A stretch of 26,756 nt of DNA from Bacteroidales bacterium (GTDB lineage Bacteria; Bacteroidota; Bacteroidia; Bacteroidales; Bacteroidaceae), in the NCBI GenBank assembly GCA_004552195.1, contig SFPC01000016.1, forward strand, positions 1 through 26,756, written 5' to 3'. Position numbers and translations under genes: made by a program. Position 1 is the first letter of the stretch. Each line of letters begins with the position of its first letter. Below the pieces are notes generated by a model. The model searched no databases, was not told the origin of the DNA, and saw only the letters and a program-made list of their open reading frames with translations. Of the stretch, positions 14,871 through 22,708 are shown one piece after another.

Positions 14871-15893
14871 ATGAACAACGTATTCGTTTACTGCGAAATT
14901 GACAAATACACGGTAGAGGAAGTTTCCTACGAACTCCTCACCAAAGGCCGCAAATTGGCCAACGAACTGGGCGTGCAGCTCGAAGCCATCGCTGCCGGAA
15001 GCGGTATCACGGGCAAGGTGGAGAAGGAAATCCTCTCCTACGGCGTGGACAAACTCCACGTTTTTGATGCCGAAGGACTTTATCCTTACACCTCCAAACC
15101 GCACACGAGCATCCTCGTCAACCTCTTCAAGGAAGAAAAGCCCCAGATTTGCCTCATGGGTGCCACCGTCATCGGCCGCGACCTCGGCCCCCGTGTCAGC
15201 TCCTCCCTCACCAGCGGACTGACGGCTGACTGTACGGCACTCGAAATCGGCGACTACGACGACAAGAAGACGGGCCGCCACTACGACAACCTCCTCTACC
15301 AAATCCGCCCCGCATTCGGCGGCAATATCGTGGCCACCATTGTCAACCCCGACAACCGCCCCCAGATGGCCACCGTGCGCAGCGGCGTGATGAAGGCCGA
15401 AAAAGTGGCAGAGTACTACAACGGCGAAATCGTCTACGAAGACGTGGCCAAGTATGTGCCCGAGGCCGACTATGTGGTGAAGGTGCTGGAACGCCATGTG
15501 GAAAAATCGCAGAACAACCTCAAGGGAGCCCCCATCATCGTGGCCGGCGGTTACGGCGTGGGCTCGAAGGAAGGCTTCGACCTGCTCCGCAAACTGGCCA
15601 ATGAGCTTCACGGCGAAGTGGGAGCCAGCCGCGCTGCAGTGGATGCCGGCTTCTGCGAACACGACCTGCAGATTGGCCAAACAGGCGTTACCGTGCGCCC
15701 CAAGGTGTACATCGCCTGCGGCATCTCCGGTGCCATCCAGCACGTGGCCGGCATGAAGGAGAGCGGCATCGTCATCTCCATCAACACCGACCCCGACGCG
15801 CCCATCAACCAGCTGGCCGACTATGTCATCACGGGTTCCGTGGAAGAAGTAGTGCCCAAACTCATCAAGTATTACAAGCAAAACAGCAAGTAA
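14871..15893 (+). CDS. etfA: Electron transfer flavoprotein, alpha subunit
   Basis: A 340-residue FAD-binding partner of EtfB. The C-terminal FAD domain is clear: IVAGGYGVGSKEGFDLLRKL, GASRAAVDAGF, QIGQTGVTVRPKVYIACGIS, GAIQHVAGM and SINTDPDAPINQLADYVI. The N-terminal Rossmann-like domain begins at NNVFVYCEID. It starts 21 bases after etfB and ends four bases before the dehydrogenase, so all three are one operon. Confidence 0.97.
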   Translation: MNNVFVYCEIDKYTVEEVSYELLTKGRKLANELGVQLEAIAAGSGITGKVEKEILSYGVDKLHVFDAEGLYPYTSKPHTSILVNLFKEEKPQICLMGATVIGRDLGPRVSSSLTSGLTADCTALEIGDYDDKKTGRHYDNLLYQIRPAFGGNIVATIVNPDNRPQMATVRSGVMKAEKVAEYYNGEIVYEDVAKYVPEADYVVKVLERHVEKSQNNLKGAPIIVAGGYGVGSKEGFDLLRKLANELHGEVGASRAAVDAGFCEHDLQIGQTGVTVRPKVYIACGISGAIQHVAGMKESGIVISINTDPDAPINQLADYVITGSVEEVVPKLIKYYKQNSK

Positions 15894-15897
15894 CAAC

Positions 15898-17604
15898 ATG
15901 GCAAACAATTATACTGACCACGCAGAACTGCGCTTTGAGCTGAACCACCCGCTGATGAAGCGCATCGTGGAACTGAAGGAAAGAGATTTCCGCGACAAGG
16001 ACACCTACGACTATGCGCCGCTCGACTTCGACGACGCGATGGACAACTACGACCGCGTGCTCGACATCACGGGCGAACTGGCCGGAACCACCATTGCCGA
16101 CAATGCCGAGGGCGTTGACCTGGAAGGCCCCCACCATGAGGGCGACCGCGTGCGTTACGCCTCGGGCACAGCGGCCAATCTGGACGCCATGGTGAAGGCC
16201 GGGCTGAACGGTATGACCATGCCCCGTGTGTACGGCGGACTCAACTTCCCCATCACGCCCTACACCATGTGCGCCGAGCTGGTGGCAGCGAGCGATGCCG
16301 GCTTCGGCAACATCTGGAGCTTGCAGGACTGCATCGAAACCCTCTATGAATTCGGCAACGAGGACCAGCACTCCCGTTTCATCCCCCGCATCTGTGCCGG
16401 CGAAACCATGTCGATGGACCTCACCGAGCCGGATGCCGGCTCCGACCTCCAGAGCGTGATGCTCAAGGCCACCTACGACGAAGCCGCAGGCTGCTGGCGG
16501 CTCAACGGCGTGAAGCGCTTCATCACCAACGGCGATGCCGACCTTCACCTCGTGCTGGCACGTTCCGAAGAGGGGACTACCGACGGACGCGGCCTCTCCA
16601 TGTTCATCTACGACAAGCGCGACGGCGGCGTCAACGTGCGCCGCATTGAGAACAAGCTCGGCATCCACGGAAGCCCCACCTGCGAACTGGTGTACAAGAA
16701 CGCCAAGGCCGAACTTTGCGGCGACCGCAAGCTGGGACTTATCAAATACGTCATGGCACTGATGAACGGCGCACGCCTCGGTATTGCCGCCCAGAGCGTC
16801 GGCATTTCCCAAGCCGCCTACAACGAAGGCCTGGCCTACGCCCGCGACCGCGAGCAGTTCGGCAAGCCCATCATCCAATTCCCGGCCGTCTACGATATGC
16901 TCGCCCTGATGAAAGCCAAGCTCGATGCCGGCCGTGCCCTGCTCTACCAGTGCGCCCGCTACGTCGACATCTACAAGGCCCTCGACGACATCAGCCGCGA
17001 ACGCAAGCTCACCCCCGAGGAGCGCAAGGAGCAGAAACTCTACGCCAAGCTGGCCGACAGCCTCACCCCGCTGGCCAAGGGCATGAACTCCGAGTATGCC
17101 AACCAGAACACCTACGACGCGCTGCAAATCCATGGCGGTTCGGGCTTCATGATGGACTACCCCATCCAGCGTTACTACCGCGATGCCCGCATCACCTCCA
17201 TCTACGAGGGTACCACGCAGCTGCAGGTAGTGGCCGCCATCCGCTACGTGACGAACGGTTCCTACCTGGCCCAGATGCGCGAGTTCGAACAGGCCGAAGT
17301 GTCGCCCGAACTCTCCGGCATCGCACAGCGTGCCCACCTTATGGCCGACAAGTTCGAGGAAGCCGTAGCACGTGTGAAGGAAGCCGGCGATGCCGCCTAC
17401 CATGACCTCTGCGCCCGCCACTTGGTGGAGATGGCCGCCGACATCATCATGCTCCATCTCCTGCTCCACAACGCCACGGCCAACGCCGAACTCTTCGGCA
17501 AGAGCGTACGGGTCTATGCCAACCATGCCGAGGCCGAGATTGCCCGCCACCACACGTTCGTGATGAACCTCACGCCTGCCGACGTGGCCGACTACCAATG
17601 CTGA
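15898..17604 (+). CDS. Acyl-CoA dehydrogenase family protein
   Basis: A 568-residue flavoenzyme oxidising an acyl-CoA to the 2-enoyl-CoA, or working in reverse as an enoyl-CoA reductase, with EtfBA as its electron partner. Core features: SMDLTEPDAGSDLQ (FAD/substrate loop), KRFITNGDADL, KLGIHGSPTCELVY, ARDREQFGKPIIQFPAVYDMLA and LQIHGGSGFMMDYPIQRYYRDARI. The likely catalytic base is Glu437 in YEGTTQLQ, where medium-chain dehydrogenases have theirs. About 120 residues beyond the usual core form a helical C-terminal extension, as in other long Bacteroidota members. No thiolase or hydratase lies beside it, so the substrate is unknown. Confidence 0.93.
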   Translation: MANNYTDHAELRFELNHPLMKRIVELKERDFRDKDTYDYAPLDFDDAMDNYDRVLDITGELAGTTIADNAEGVDLEGPHHEGDRVRYASGTAANLDAMVKAGLNGMTMPRVYGGLNFPITPYTMCAELVAASDAGFGNIWSLQDCIETLYEFGNEDQHSRFIPRICAGETMSMDLTEPDAGSDLQSVMLKATYDEAAGCWRLNGVKRFITNGDADLHLVLARSEEGTTDGRGLSMFIYDKRDGGVNVRRIENKLGIHGSPTCELVYKNAKAELCGDRKLGLIKYVMALMNGARLGIAAQSVGISQAAYNEGLAYARDREQFGKPIIQFPAVYDMLALMKAKLDAGRALLYQCARYVDIYKALDDISRERKLTPEERKEQKLYAKLADSLTPLAKGMNSEYANQNTYDALQIHGGSGFMMDYPIQRYYRDARITSIYEGTTQLQVVAAIRYVTNGSYLAQMREFEQAEVSPELSGIAQRAHLMADKFEEAVARVKEAGDAAYHDLCARHLVEMAADIIMLHLLLHNATANAELFGKSVRVYANHAEAEIARHHTFVMNLTPADVADYQC

Positions 17605-17639
17605 TGAACTCCAGTATGCTTTAAATAATCCATCATGCC

Positions 17640-17677
17640 GAGGGTGTGTCATAATTGGCGCACCCTCATTTTCTTTT
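17640..17677 (+). terminator. Terminator after the etf operon
   Basis: A 9-bp stem GAGGGTGTG (17640-17648) with 17659-17667, including one G-T pair, followed by ATTTTCTTTT. Confidence 0.8.
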
Positions 17678-17770
17678 CAGCAATCACACCCCAGACATTC
17701 ACGAACAGAGGCCCCACCAAGTCAAATAATCAGTTTCGTACATTGCACCTATATAAGCCCTAACCATAAC

Positions 17771-19291
17771 ATGCTCTTTAATTCCTATGAATTTCTGATT
17801 TTCCTGCCTTGCGTTTTGCTGCTCTATCGACTATCCGCCCGGTGTCTGTCGTTGCAGAACGTGCTGTTGGTCCTGGCCAGCTACGTATTCTATGCATGGT
17901 GGGACGTGCGCTTCCTAAGCCTTATCCTCGGTATGACAGCCTTAGGATTTGCTGGTGGTTGCCTGCTGGAGGTGACACGTAGGCAGCCAAGGCTTGAACG
18001 AGCGGTCTGCATCGCCACAGTGGTGCTGTGCGTGGGCGTTTTGGGTTGGTTCAAGTATTACGGTTTCTTTGCCGACAATTTTGCCCGGCTCTTGCACACT
18101 TTGGGCTTTAGGTCTGACCTCCCCACGCTCCGTATTGTCCTGCCCGTGGGCATTAGTTTCTATACATTCCAGATACTGAGCTACGTCGTTGATGTCTATC
18201 GCCGAAAAATCCCCGCCTGTCGCGATGCCGTGGCTTTCGCTGCCTTTGTCTGTTTCTTCCCTCAACTTGTTGCTGGCCCGATAGAGAAGGCGCAGCATCT
18301 GCTGCCGCAGATGCAGGCACCGCGCAGCGTTGGCTATGCCCAATTTGTGGACGGACTTCGCCTCGTGCTGTGGGGGTTCGTAAAGAAGATGCTGCTGGCC
18401 GACCGCGTGGCCCCCGTGGTGCAGGCTATCTATGCCAATCCCCAAAGCGACGGTACCGACCTCATGATGGGCACATTGCTTTTCGCCTTCCAAATATACG
18501 GCGATTTCTCGGGCTATTCCGACATTGCCGTCGGTACAGCGCGGCTCTTCGGCATCCGCCTCTCGCGCAACTTCGCTCTGCCCTACTTCGCCACCGACAT
18601 TCCCACCTTCTGGCGTCGGTGGCACACCTCGCTTATGGAGTGGTTTCGCGAATACGTCTACTTCCCCCTGGGCGGTTCGCGCTGCAGCCGTTTGCGGCAG
18701 TTGCGCAATACCTTTGTAGTATTCACGCTCAGCGGTTTGTGGCACGGTGCTGCTTGGACCTTTGTGGCTTGGGGTGTGTTTCATGCTTGCTGCTTCGTGC
18801 CCCACATACTGAGCCGTAACTCCCGAGGCGCACATGGTGCAGCGGTTGTACATCGGCAGCAGCGTGTGACGGCATCCATAGGCCGGTTGGTGCGCATGCT
18901 TTGTACCTATCTTAAAAGTGCGATTTCTCGCCAAGGCAAAGCTAAACAAGTTTTGCTTTACTCATTTGGCTTAACGAAATCGTTCTCCCTTGTCTGCATC
19001 GGTTGGGTGTTCTTCCGCTCCGAAAGTCTCACCGCCGCCTTCTGCCATTTGGGCCGCATGGTCACCGACCTCCATTTCCACACCCCCTACGGCGGCCTTT
19101 CCACGCTCTACCCTGTGGTCTTTGTCATTGGAGTGGAGTGGCTCACACGCCATCGCGCCCATGCTTTGGACTTACCGCAGATAGGCCCGCTGAGGTATCG
19201 CTGTGTGCGTTGGACCATTTACTATGCCCTCCTCTTTGCCACCTTCTACTGGGGTGGGACGCAATCCGCGTTTATCTATTTCCAATTCTAA
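17771..19291 (+). CDS. MBOAT family O-acyltransferase (AlgI/DltB-like) with an in-frame repeat insertion
   Basis: A 506-residue polytopic inner-membrane protein that should pass acyl groups across the membrane to a surface or periplasmic polymer. Family features: MLFNSYEFLIFLPCVLLLY, LVLASYVFYAWWD, PVGISFYTFQILSYVVDVYR, FFPQLVAGPIEKA, GDFSGYSDIAVGTARLFG, PTFWRRWHTSLMEWFREYVY and the catalytic His325 in LSGLWHGAAW. Residues 381-404 (18911-18982) are encoded by a dispersed repeat found also at 4211-4287; removing these 24 codons joins RMLCTY directly to FSLVCIGWVFFR, as expected for the family. The insertion keeps the frame. The SGNH-like protein encoded 13 bases downstream is its likely partner. 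The acyl group and acceptor are unknown. Confidence 0.92.
   Translation: MLFNSYEFLIFLPCVLLLYRLSARCLSLQNVLLVLASYVFYAWWDVRFLSLILGMTALGFAGGCLLEVTRRQPRLERAVCIATVVLCVGVLGWFKYYGFFADNFARLLHTLGFRSDLPTLRIVLPVGISFYTFQILSYVVDVYRRKIPACRDAVAFAAFVCFFPQLVAGPIEKAQHLLPQMQAPRSVGYAQFVDGLRLVLWGFVKKMLLADRVAPVVQAIYANPQSDGTDLMMGTLLFAFQIYGDFSGYSDIAVGTARLFGIRLSRNFALPYFATDIPTFWRRWHTSLMEWFREYVYFPLGGSRCSRLRQLRNTFVVFTLSGLWHGAAWTFVAWGVFHACCFVPHILSRNSRGAHGAAVVHRQQRVTASIGRLVRMLCTYLKSAISRQGKAKQVLLYSFGLTKSFSLVCIGWVFFRSESLTAAFCHLGRMVTDLHFHTPYGGLSTLYPVVFVIGVEWLTRHRAHALDLPQIGPLRYRCVRWTIYYALLFATFYWGGTQSAFIYFQF
18911..18986 (+). repeat. Dispersed palindromic repeat, copy B, inside the MBOAT reading frame
   Basis: This is 76 bp that aligns with the reverse complement of 4211-4287 at about 70 of 77 positions. 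It begins CTTAAAAGTGCGATTTCTCG and ends CGAAATCGTTCT. It is read through in frame, adding 24 residues between two predicted segments of the acyltransferase. Confidence 0.88.
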
Positions 19292-19304
19292 GATTGTCGC
19301 ATCG

Positions 19305-20225
19305 ATGAAGCTCTTCTCCAAGTTCAACTCCTTGCCACCGGAATGGTGTCTTCCGCTCTTTGCCCTGCTTCTCCTGTTGCCCTTAGCAATGGGTGAAATA
19401 TATGTGCGCTCACTGCCCAATCCTGCCAAGTACAAACACGCCTACCTAAGTCGCCACAGCCGCGAGGTAGAGGTGCTCATCTTGGGCAGTTCGCATACCT
19501 ACTATGGTCTCTGCCCCGAACGACTTGGCGAGAACGCTTTTTCTGCGGCGCAGGTTTCCCAAACGCTGAAGTACGACGATTACCTGCTCCATCATTATCC
19601 TTTCGACAGCCTTCGCATAGTGATACTCCCCATCTCCGACTTCACTTTCTACGAGGAACTCGAGGACGGCGCAGGCTGGTATTGGGCCAACCGCTACCGC
19701 CTCTATATGGACTGCGACATCCACGCACGTGGCAGTGTTTATGACTGGGAATTCACAGCCTTCAAACCCTTTTGCGAAAAACTCAAGAGTCTGTGGCAAC
19801 CACCACAAATGGAGTGGAGCAAGACGGGGCAGGGCCTTGAATATCGCATTGAGCGGCGCAGCACCGGATGGGACGATGGCGCAACTGCCGCCCTGCGCAA
19901 CCGATACGAAGACTTCTCGTCCGCCAATAGGCAAATGGCCCATCTGGAAAACATTGCTGCTTCCTGCAAAGACCATCAGGCGCATCTCTGGCTGATTTCT
20001 ACGCCCTTGCGCCCCTCCTATCGTGCTGCCATCCTGCCCGCCCAAGAGGAGGATATGAAACTGCATCTTCGCCATTTCCTCCGCAGCCATCCCGAAGTGC
20101 GTTATAAAGACTTTCGTGCCGATACAGATTTCACCGCAGCCGATTTCTTCGATACCGACCACCTCAATCAGGATGGAGCACGAAAGTTGTCGGACAAGTT
20201 GCGCTGCCTCCTATACCAACAATAA
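19305..20225 (+). CDS. SGNH-hydrolase-like protein, partner of the MBOAT acyltransferase
   Basis: A 306-residue protein with one N-terminal membrane helix (about residues 14-32) and a periplasmic domain. An SGNH-type first block is seen as LILGSSHTYYGL (S62, S63, H64), and a last block as DTDHLNQDGARKLS (D283, D285, H286). This resembles the AlgX/AlgJ/DltD-type proteins that act with MBOAT enzymes to place acyl groups on polymers. I choose the ATG at 19305, 13 bases after the MBOAT stop, because it gives a clean N-terminal helix; the frame is open from 19203 but overlaps the MBOAT gene. The exact catalytic residues need a structural comparison. Confidence 0.8.
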   Translation: MKLFSKFNSLPPEWCLPLFALLLLLPLAMGEIYVRSLPNPAKYKHAYLSRHSREVEVLILGSSHTYYGLCPERLGENAFSAAQVSQTLKYDDYLLHHYPFDSLRIVILPISDFTFYEELEDGAGWYWANRYRLYMDCDIHARGSVYDWEFTAFKPFCEKLKSLWQPPQMEWSKTGQGLEYRIERRSTGWDDGATAALRNRYEDFSSANRQMAHLENIAASCKDHQAHLWLISTPLRPSYRAAILPAQEEDMKLHLRHFLRSHPEVRYKDFRADTDFTAADFFDTDHLNQDGARKLSDKLRCLLYQQ

Positions 20226-20312
20226 ACCTATCCCGGCATCAATGGGCCATATTCTCTTATCAGGGAGCGTAAGCCATGAAGTAATGAATAATTAAGCCAG
20301 CGGAGATGCCGT

Positions 20313-20483
20313 TTATTTCCATAACAGCACCAAACACTGCGCCATGTAGTAGAGCACACTGTCGGCCACTTCGCCCCGGTCGCCGAGGAAGAAACTCAGA
20401 TACGTCAGCACCACACCGCTCAGCAGCATCACCACCGCCGATGCCTCGGCCAACCAAGCATGGGAAATTAAATTTTTGTGCAT
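20313..20483 (-). CDS. Small hydrophobic membrane protein, 56 residues, function unknown
   Basis: On the minus strand an ATG at 20483 opens a 57-codon frame ending in TAA at 20313. The product begins MHKNLISHAWLAEASAVVML and continues with one long hydrophobic segment (about residues 14-34), a charged GDRGEVADS turn, and a second weakly hydrophobic end (LYYMAQCLVLLWK). Codons and GC resemble the neighbouring genes while the flanking DNA is AT-rich repeat. It looks like a small inner-membrane protein of a kind often seen in Bacteroidales, but I cannot name it. The abrupt end after the second segment starts may reflect a frameshift or deletion. No clear promoter was seen. Confidence 0.6.
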   Translation of the reverse strand: MHKNLISHAWLAEASAVVMLLSGVVLTYLSFFLGDRGEVADSVLYYMAQCLVLLWK

Positions 20484-20512
20484 GTAACGTGTAACATTTT
20501 GTCTTTCTGTAG

Positions 20513-20640
20513 TAGGTTTTATGAGGGATTAGTTTATGAGGTTATAAAGTAACTGTCTGAAGGGCAGGATGGCACCAGAGCAACATTATAACCTCATAAC
20601 CTACTAAGATAATCTTGTAACCTAATCCCTCATAACCTCA
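20513..20640. repeat. 'GGTTAT/ATAACC' family repeat
   Basis: Words such as TATGAGGTTATAAAGTAAC on the left and ATTATAACCTCATAACCT on the right form nested imperfect inverted repeats. GAGGGATTAG (left) also pairs with CTAATCCCTC near the right end. It is related to 5359-5463 and 23917-24030. Confidence 0.7.
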
Positions 20641-20651
20641 GCAATAACAAT

Positions 20652-20691
20652 CTTTGCTCATTTGGCTTATTGAAAACATTCGCTAATTTTG
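20652..20691 (+). promoter_or_regulatory. Promoter overlapping a partial copy of the purH/MBOAT repeat
   Basis: CTTTGCTCATTTGGCTTA at 20652-20669 matches the right half of the repeat seen at 4211-4287 and 18911-18986. Its internal TTTG (20661-20664) is 19 bp from TAATTTTG (20684-20691), a consensus promoter. Transcription would run toward the thioesterase gene with a leader of roughly 215 bases. Confidence 0.6.
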
Positions 20692-20911
20692 CATGCTGTC
20701 TGAAGAAGTCAAAAAAGTTAGAGTTGGGTCAGATTTTTCTTCGGTTGCCGTTGGGGTGGCCTGAGTATGAAAAAGGTCTGCTTCAGGCTTCCTCTTTTGC
20801 ATAAGATAGGCTGCGGCTCGGCAATCTAAGCAAGCTTATTGCGCTCGCCTTGCACTATCTTTCGACCGCATACGCTTTTCTTTCTCTTATATTTGCAAAA
20901 ATTCCTGACAC
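20692..20911. other. Leader region of the thioesterase-aroB pair, with promoter-repeat copy 3
   Basis: A short copy of the GGCTGCGGCTCGG...CTCGCCTTGCACTA repeat lies at 20806-20863, with a different inner hairpin (CAATCTAAGC with GCTTATTG) and a degenerate -7 box (TATCTTTC, 20856-20863). A second possible -7 box, TATATTTG, is at 20888-20895 but without a well-spaced -33. A weak dyad GCCTGA...TCAGGC lies near 20759-20788. Confidence 0.5.
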
Positions 20912-21361
20912 ATGATGATAAACCCCGATGAAGAGAAGGCTGTTTGCTTTCACCACAGTCTGCCCGTACAGATACGTTTCAACGATGTGGACAGTTATGG
21001 ACACGTGAACAATAATGCCTACTTTGCCTATTACGATTTGGGCAAGGAGGAATATCTGCGCAAGGTGCTGCGGGTGGACTTCCGTGCGGCCGAGGTGGTA
21101 CCGGTCATAGCCAATATTCAGGCTGATTTCATACTGCCCATTTTCTATGGCGACGACATTGTCATTGAAACCCGGGTGGCCCATTTGGGACACAAAAGTT
21201 TCACGCTGCAACAGCGGGCGGTGAACCGTCGTACGGAACAAACTGTTTGCCAGTGTTCCACCGTCATGGTGTGCTTTAACATGAAAACGCAGGAGTCGGC
21301 TGATATTCCTGCCGCTTACCGTCAAGCCATCGAAGCGTTCGAGGCGCAGCAAACGATTTAA
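20912..21361 (+). CDS. Acyl-CoA thioesterase-like protein (hotdog fold, YbgC/4HBT type)
   Basis: A 149-residue protein with a single hotdog domain. The 4HBT signature is RFNDVDSYGHVNNNAYFAYYD, where the Asp after FN is the usual catalytic or activating residue, followed by a typical second half (ADFILPIFYGDDIVIETRVAHLGHKSFTLQQ). It should hydrolyse an acyl-CoA or acyl-ACP thioester. It ends 12 bases before aroB and is probably cotranscribed. Substrate unknown; the length is normal. Confidence 0.88.
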   Translation: MMINPDEEKAVCFHHSLPVQIRFNDVDSYGHVNNNAYFAYYDLGKEEYLRKVLRVDFRAAEVVPVIANIQADFILPIFYGDDIVIETRVAHLGHKSFTLQQRAVNRRTEQTVCQCSTVMVCFNMKTQESADIPAAYRQAIEAFEAQQTI

Positions 21362-21373
21362 TCCCGGATAGCT

Positions 21374-22429
21374 ATGCAACAGATTTCCTTTACGCACACA
21401 CCGGCTACTGAGCTCAAACGGATTGTGGAGGACATCCGTCCCGACCGTATTTTTATTTTGACGGATGAAACCACGCGGCGGCTGTGCCTGCCTCGGTTGC
21501 TCGAAGCAGCGGAAGTGCTCCGGGACGCGGGGCAAATTGTAATCGGGGCTACCGACACACACAAGACGCCGGAGAGCCTGATGCACGTGTGGCAGGCACT
21601 TTCCGGCGGTGGGGCATCGCGCCACTCGTTGCTCATCAATTTGGGTGGCGGCATGGTGACAGACTTGGGGGGCTTTGCAGCAGCCACTTTTAAACGCGGC
21701 ATTCGTTTCGTCAACATCCCCACCACGCTCCTGGCCATGGTCGATGCGGCTGTGGGCGGCAAAACGGGTATCAACTTCAACGGGCTGAAGAACGAAGTGG
21801 GCTGTTTCTGCGAGGCCGACGCGGTGCTGGTCGACACGGAGTTCCTCCGCACGCTCGACCACGAGAACCTATGCTCGGGCTATGCCGAAATGCTGAAACA
21901 CGCGCTGCTGGAAAACCGCACGATGTGGGCGGAGCATTTGCAGTTCGACTTGGGCGCGCCGGACTATGCCCTGTTGCAGGATTTGGTGGCGCAGAGCATT
22001 GCTACGAAACAGCGCATCGTGACCGAGGACCCGCATGAGCATGGGCTGCGCAAGGCGTTGAACCTGGGCCACACCGTGGGCCATGCTTTTGAGAGCCTGG
22101 CGCTGGAGGAGGAAAGGCCGGTGCTGCATGGCTATGCCGTGGCCTGGGGCCTGCTCTGCGAGCTCTTCCTGAGTGCGGCACACATGGGTTTCCCGCAAGA
22201 GGTGATGCGCCAGACGGTGGCCTTTATCCGTGAATACTACGGTGCGTTTGCCTTTACGTGCAAGGATTACGAGGCACTTTATCATTTTATGCTGCACGAC
22301 AAGAAGAACGTGGGTGGCGAAATCAACTTTACCCTCCTGGCCGGCATCGGCGACATCCGCCTGAACCAACACCTCACGCAGGAGGAGGTGTTCGAGTGCT
22401 TCGACTTCTGCCGGGAAGGGGCGGGATAA
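21374..22429 (+). CDS. aroB: 3-dehydroquinate synthase
   Basis: A 351-residue NAD- and metal-dependent enzyme converting DAHP to 3-dehydroquinate, the second step of the shikimate pathway. Motifs: LGGGMVTDLGGFAAATFKRGI and IPTTLLAMVDAAVGGKTGIN (NAD and substrate binding), ENLCSGYAEMLKHALL, RKALNLGHTVGHAFE and LHGYAVAWGLLCE (metal-binding His and Glu residues), and DKKNVGGEINFTLL. The length is normal for AroB. The final gene before a repeat-rich gap. Confidence 0.97.
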   Translation: MQQISFTHTPATELKRIVEDIRPDRIFILTDETTRRLCLPRLLEAAEVLRDAGQIVIGATDTHKTPESLMHVWQALSGGGASRHSLLINLGGGMVTDLGGFAAATFKRGIRFVNIPTTLLAMVDAAVGGKTGINFNGLKNEVGCFCEADAVLVDTEFLRTLDHENLCSGYAEMLKHALLENRTMWAEHLQFDLGAPDYALLQDLVAQSIATKQRIVTEDPHEHGLRKALNLGHTVGHAFESLALEEERPVLHGYAVAWGLLCELFLSAAHMGFPQEVMRQTVAFIREYYGAFAFTCKDYEALYHFMLHDKKNVGGEINFTLLAGIGDIRLNQHLTQEEVFECFDFCREGAG

Positions 22430-22432
22430 AGA

Positions 22433-22708
22433 TTTCAATTAATGTATAATGAAGTCGTTCCTCTAATGTATAATGTAAAATGTCTAATCTCTAATGTCTA
22501 ATGAGGTTTACGACCGACGTGCAGGACGATGCAGAACCGCCGACTTCATGGCCGCAGGCTTCATTATACATTTTACATTATACATTAAATGAACGGCGTA
22601 GCCTTCATTTTACATTATACATTTATGAAGTCTACGTCCGACATACAGGACGATGCAGAACCGCCGACTTCATGGCCGCAGGCTTCATTATACATTATAC
22701 ATTATCTC
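22433..22708. repeat. 'AATGTATAATG' family repeat array with a 64-bp internal duplication
   Basis: The whole gap is AATGTATAATG-type words. A 64-bp unit at 22509-22572 is repeated at 22633-22696 with three mismatches, 124 bp apart; it contains GCAGAACCGCCGACTTCATG and GCCGCAGGCTTCATTATACA. GGCGTAGCCTTCATT at 22594-22608 and the GCCGCAGGC module are shared with 8738-8852. The array runs up to the start codon of the next gene. Confidence 0.85.

Noticed and set aside
13959..15908. Very long minus-strand frames opposite etfBA and the acyl-CoA dehydrogenase
   Set aside because: They are shadows caused by strong GC bias at third codon positions; their products are rich in His, Gly and Val and match no family.
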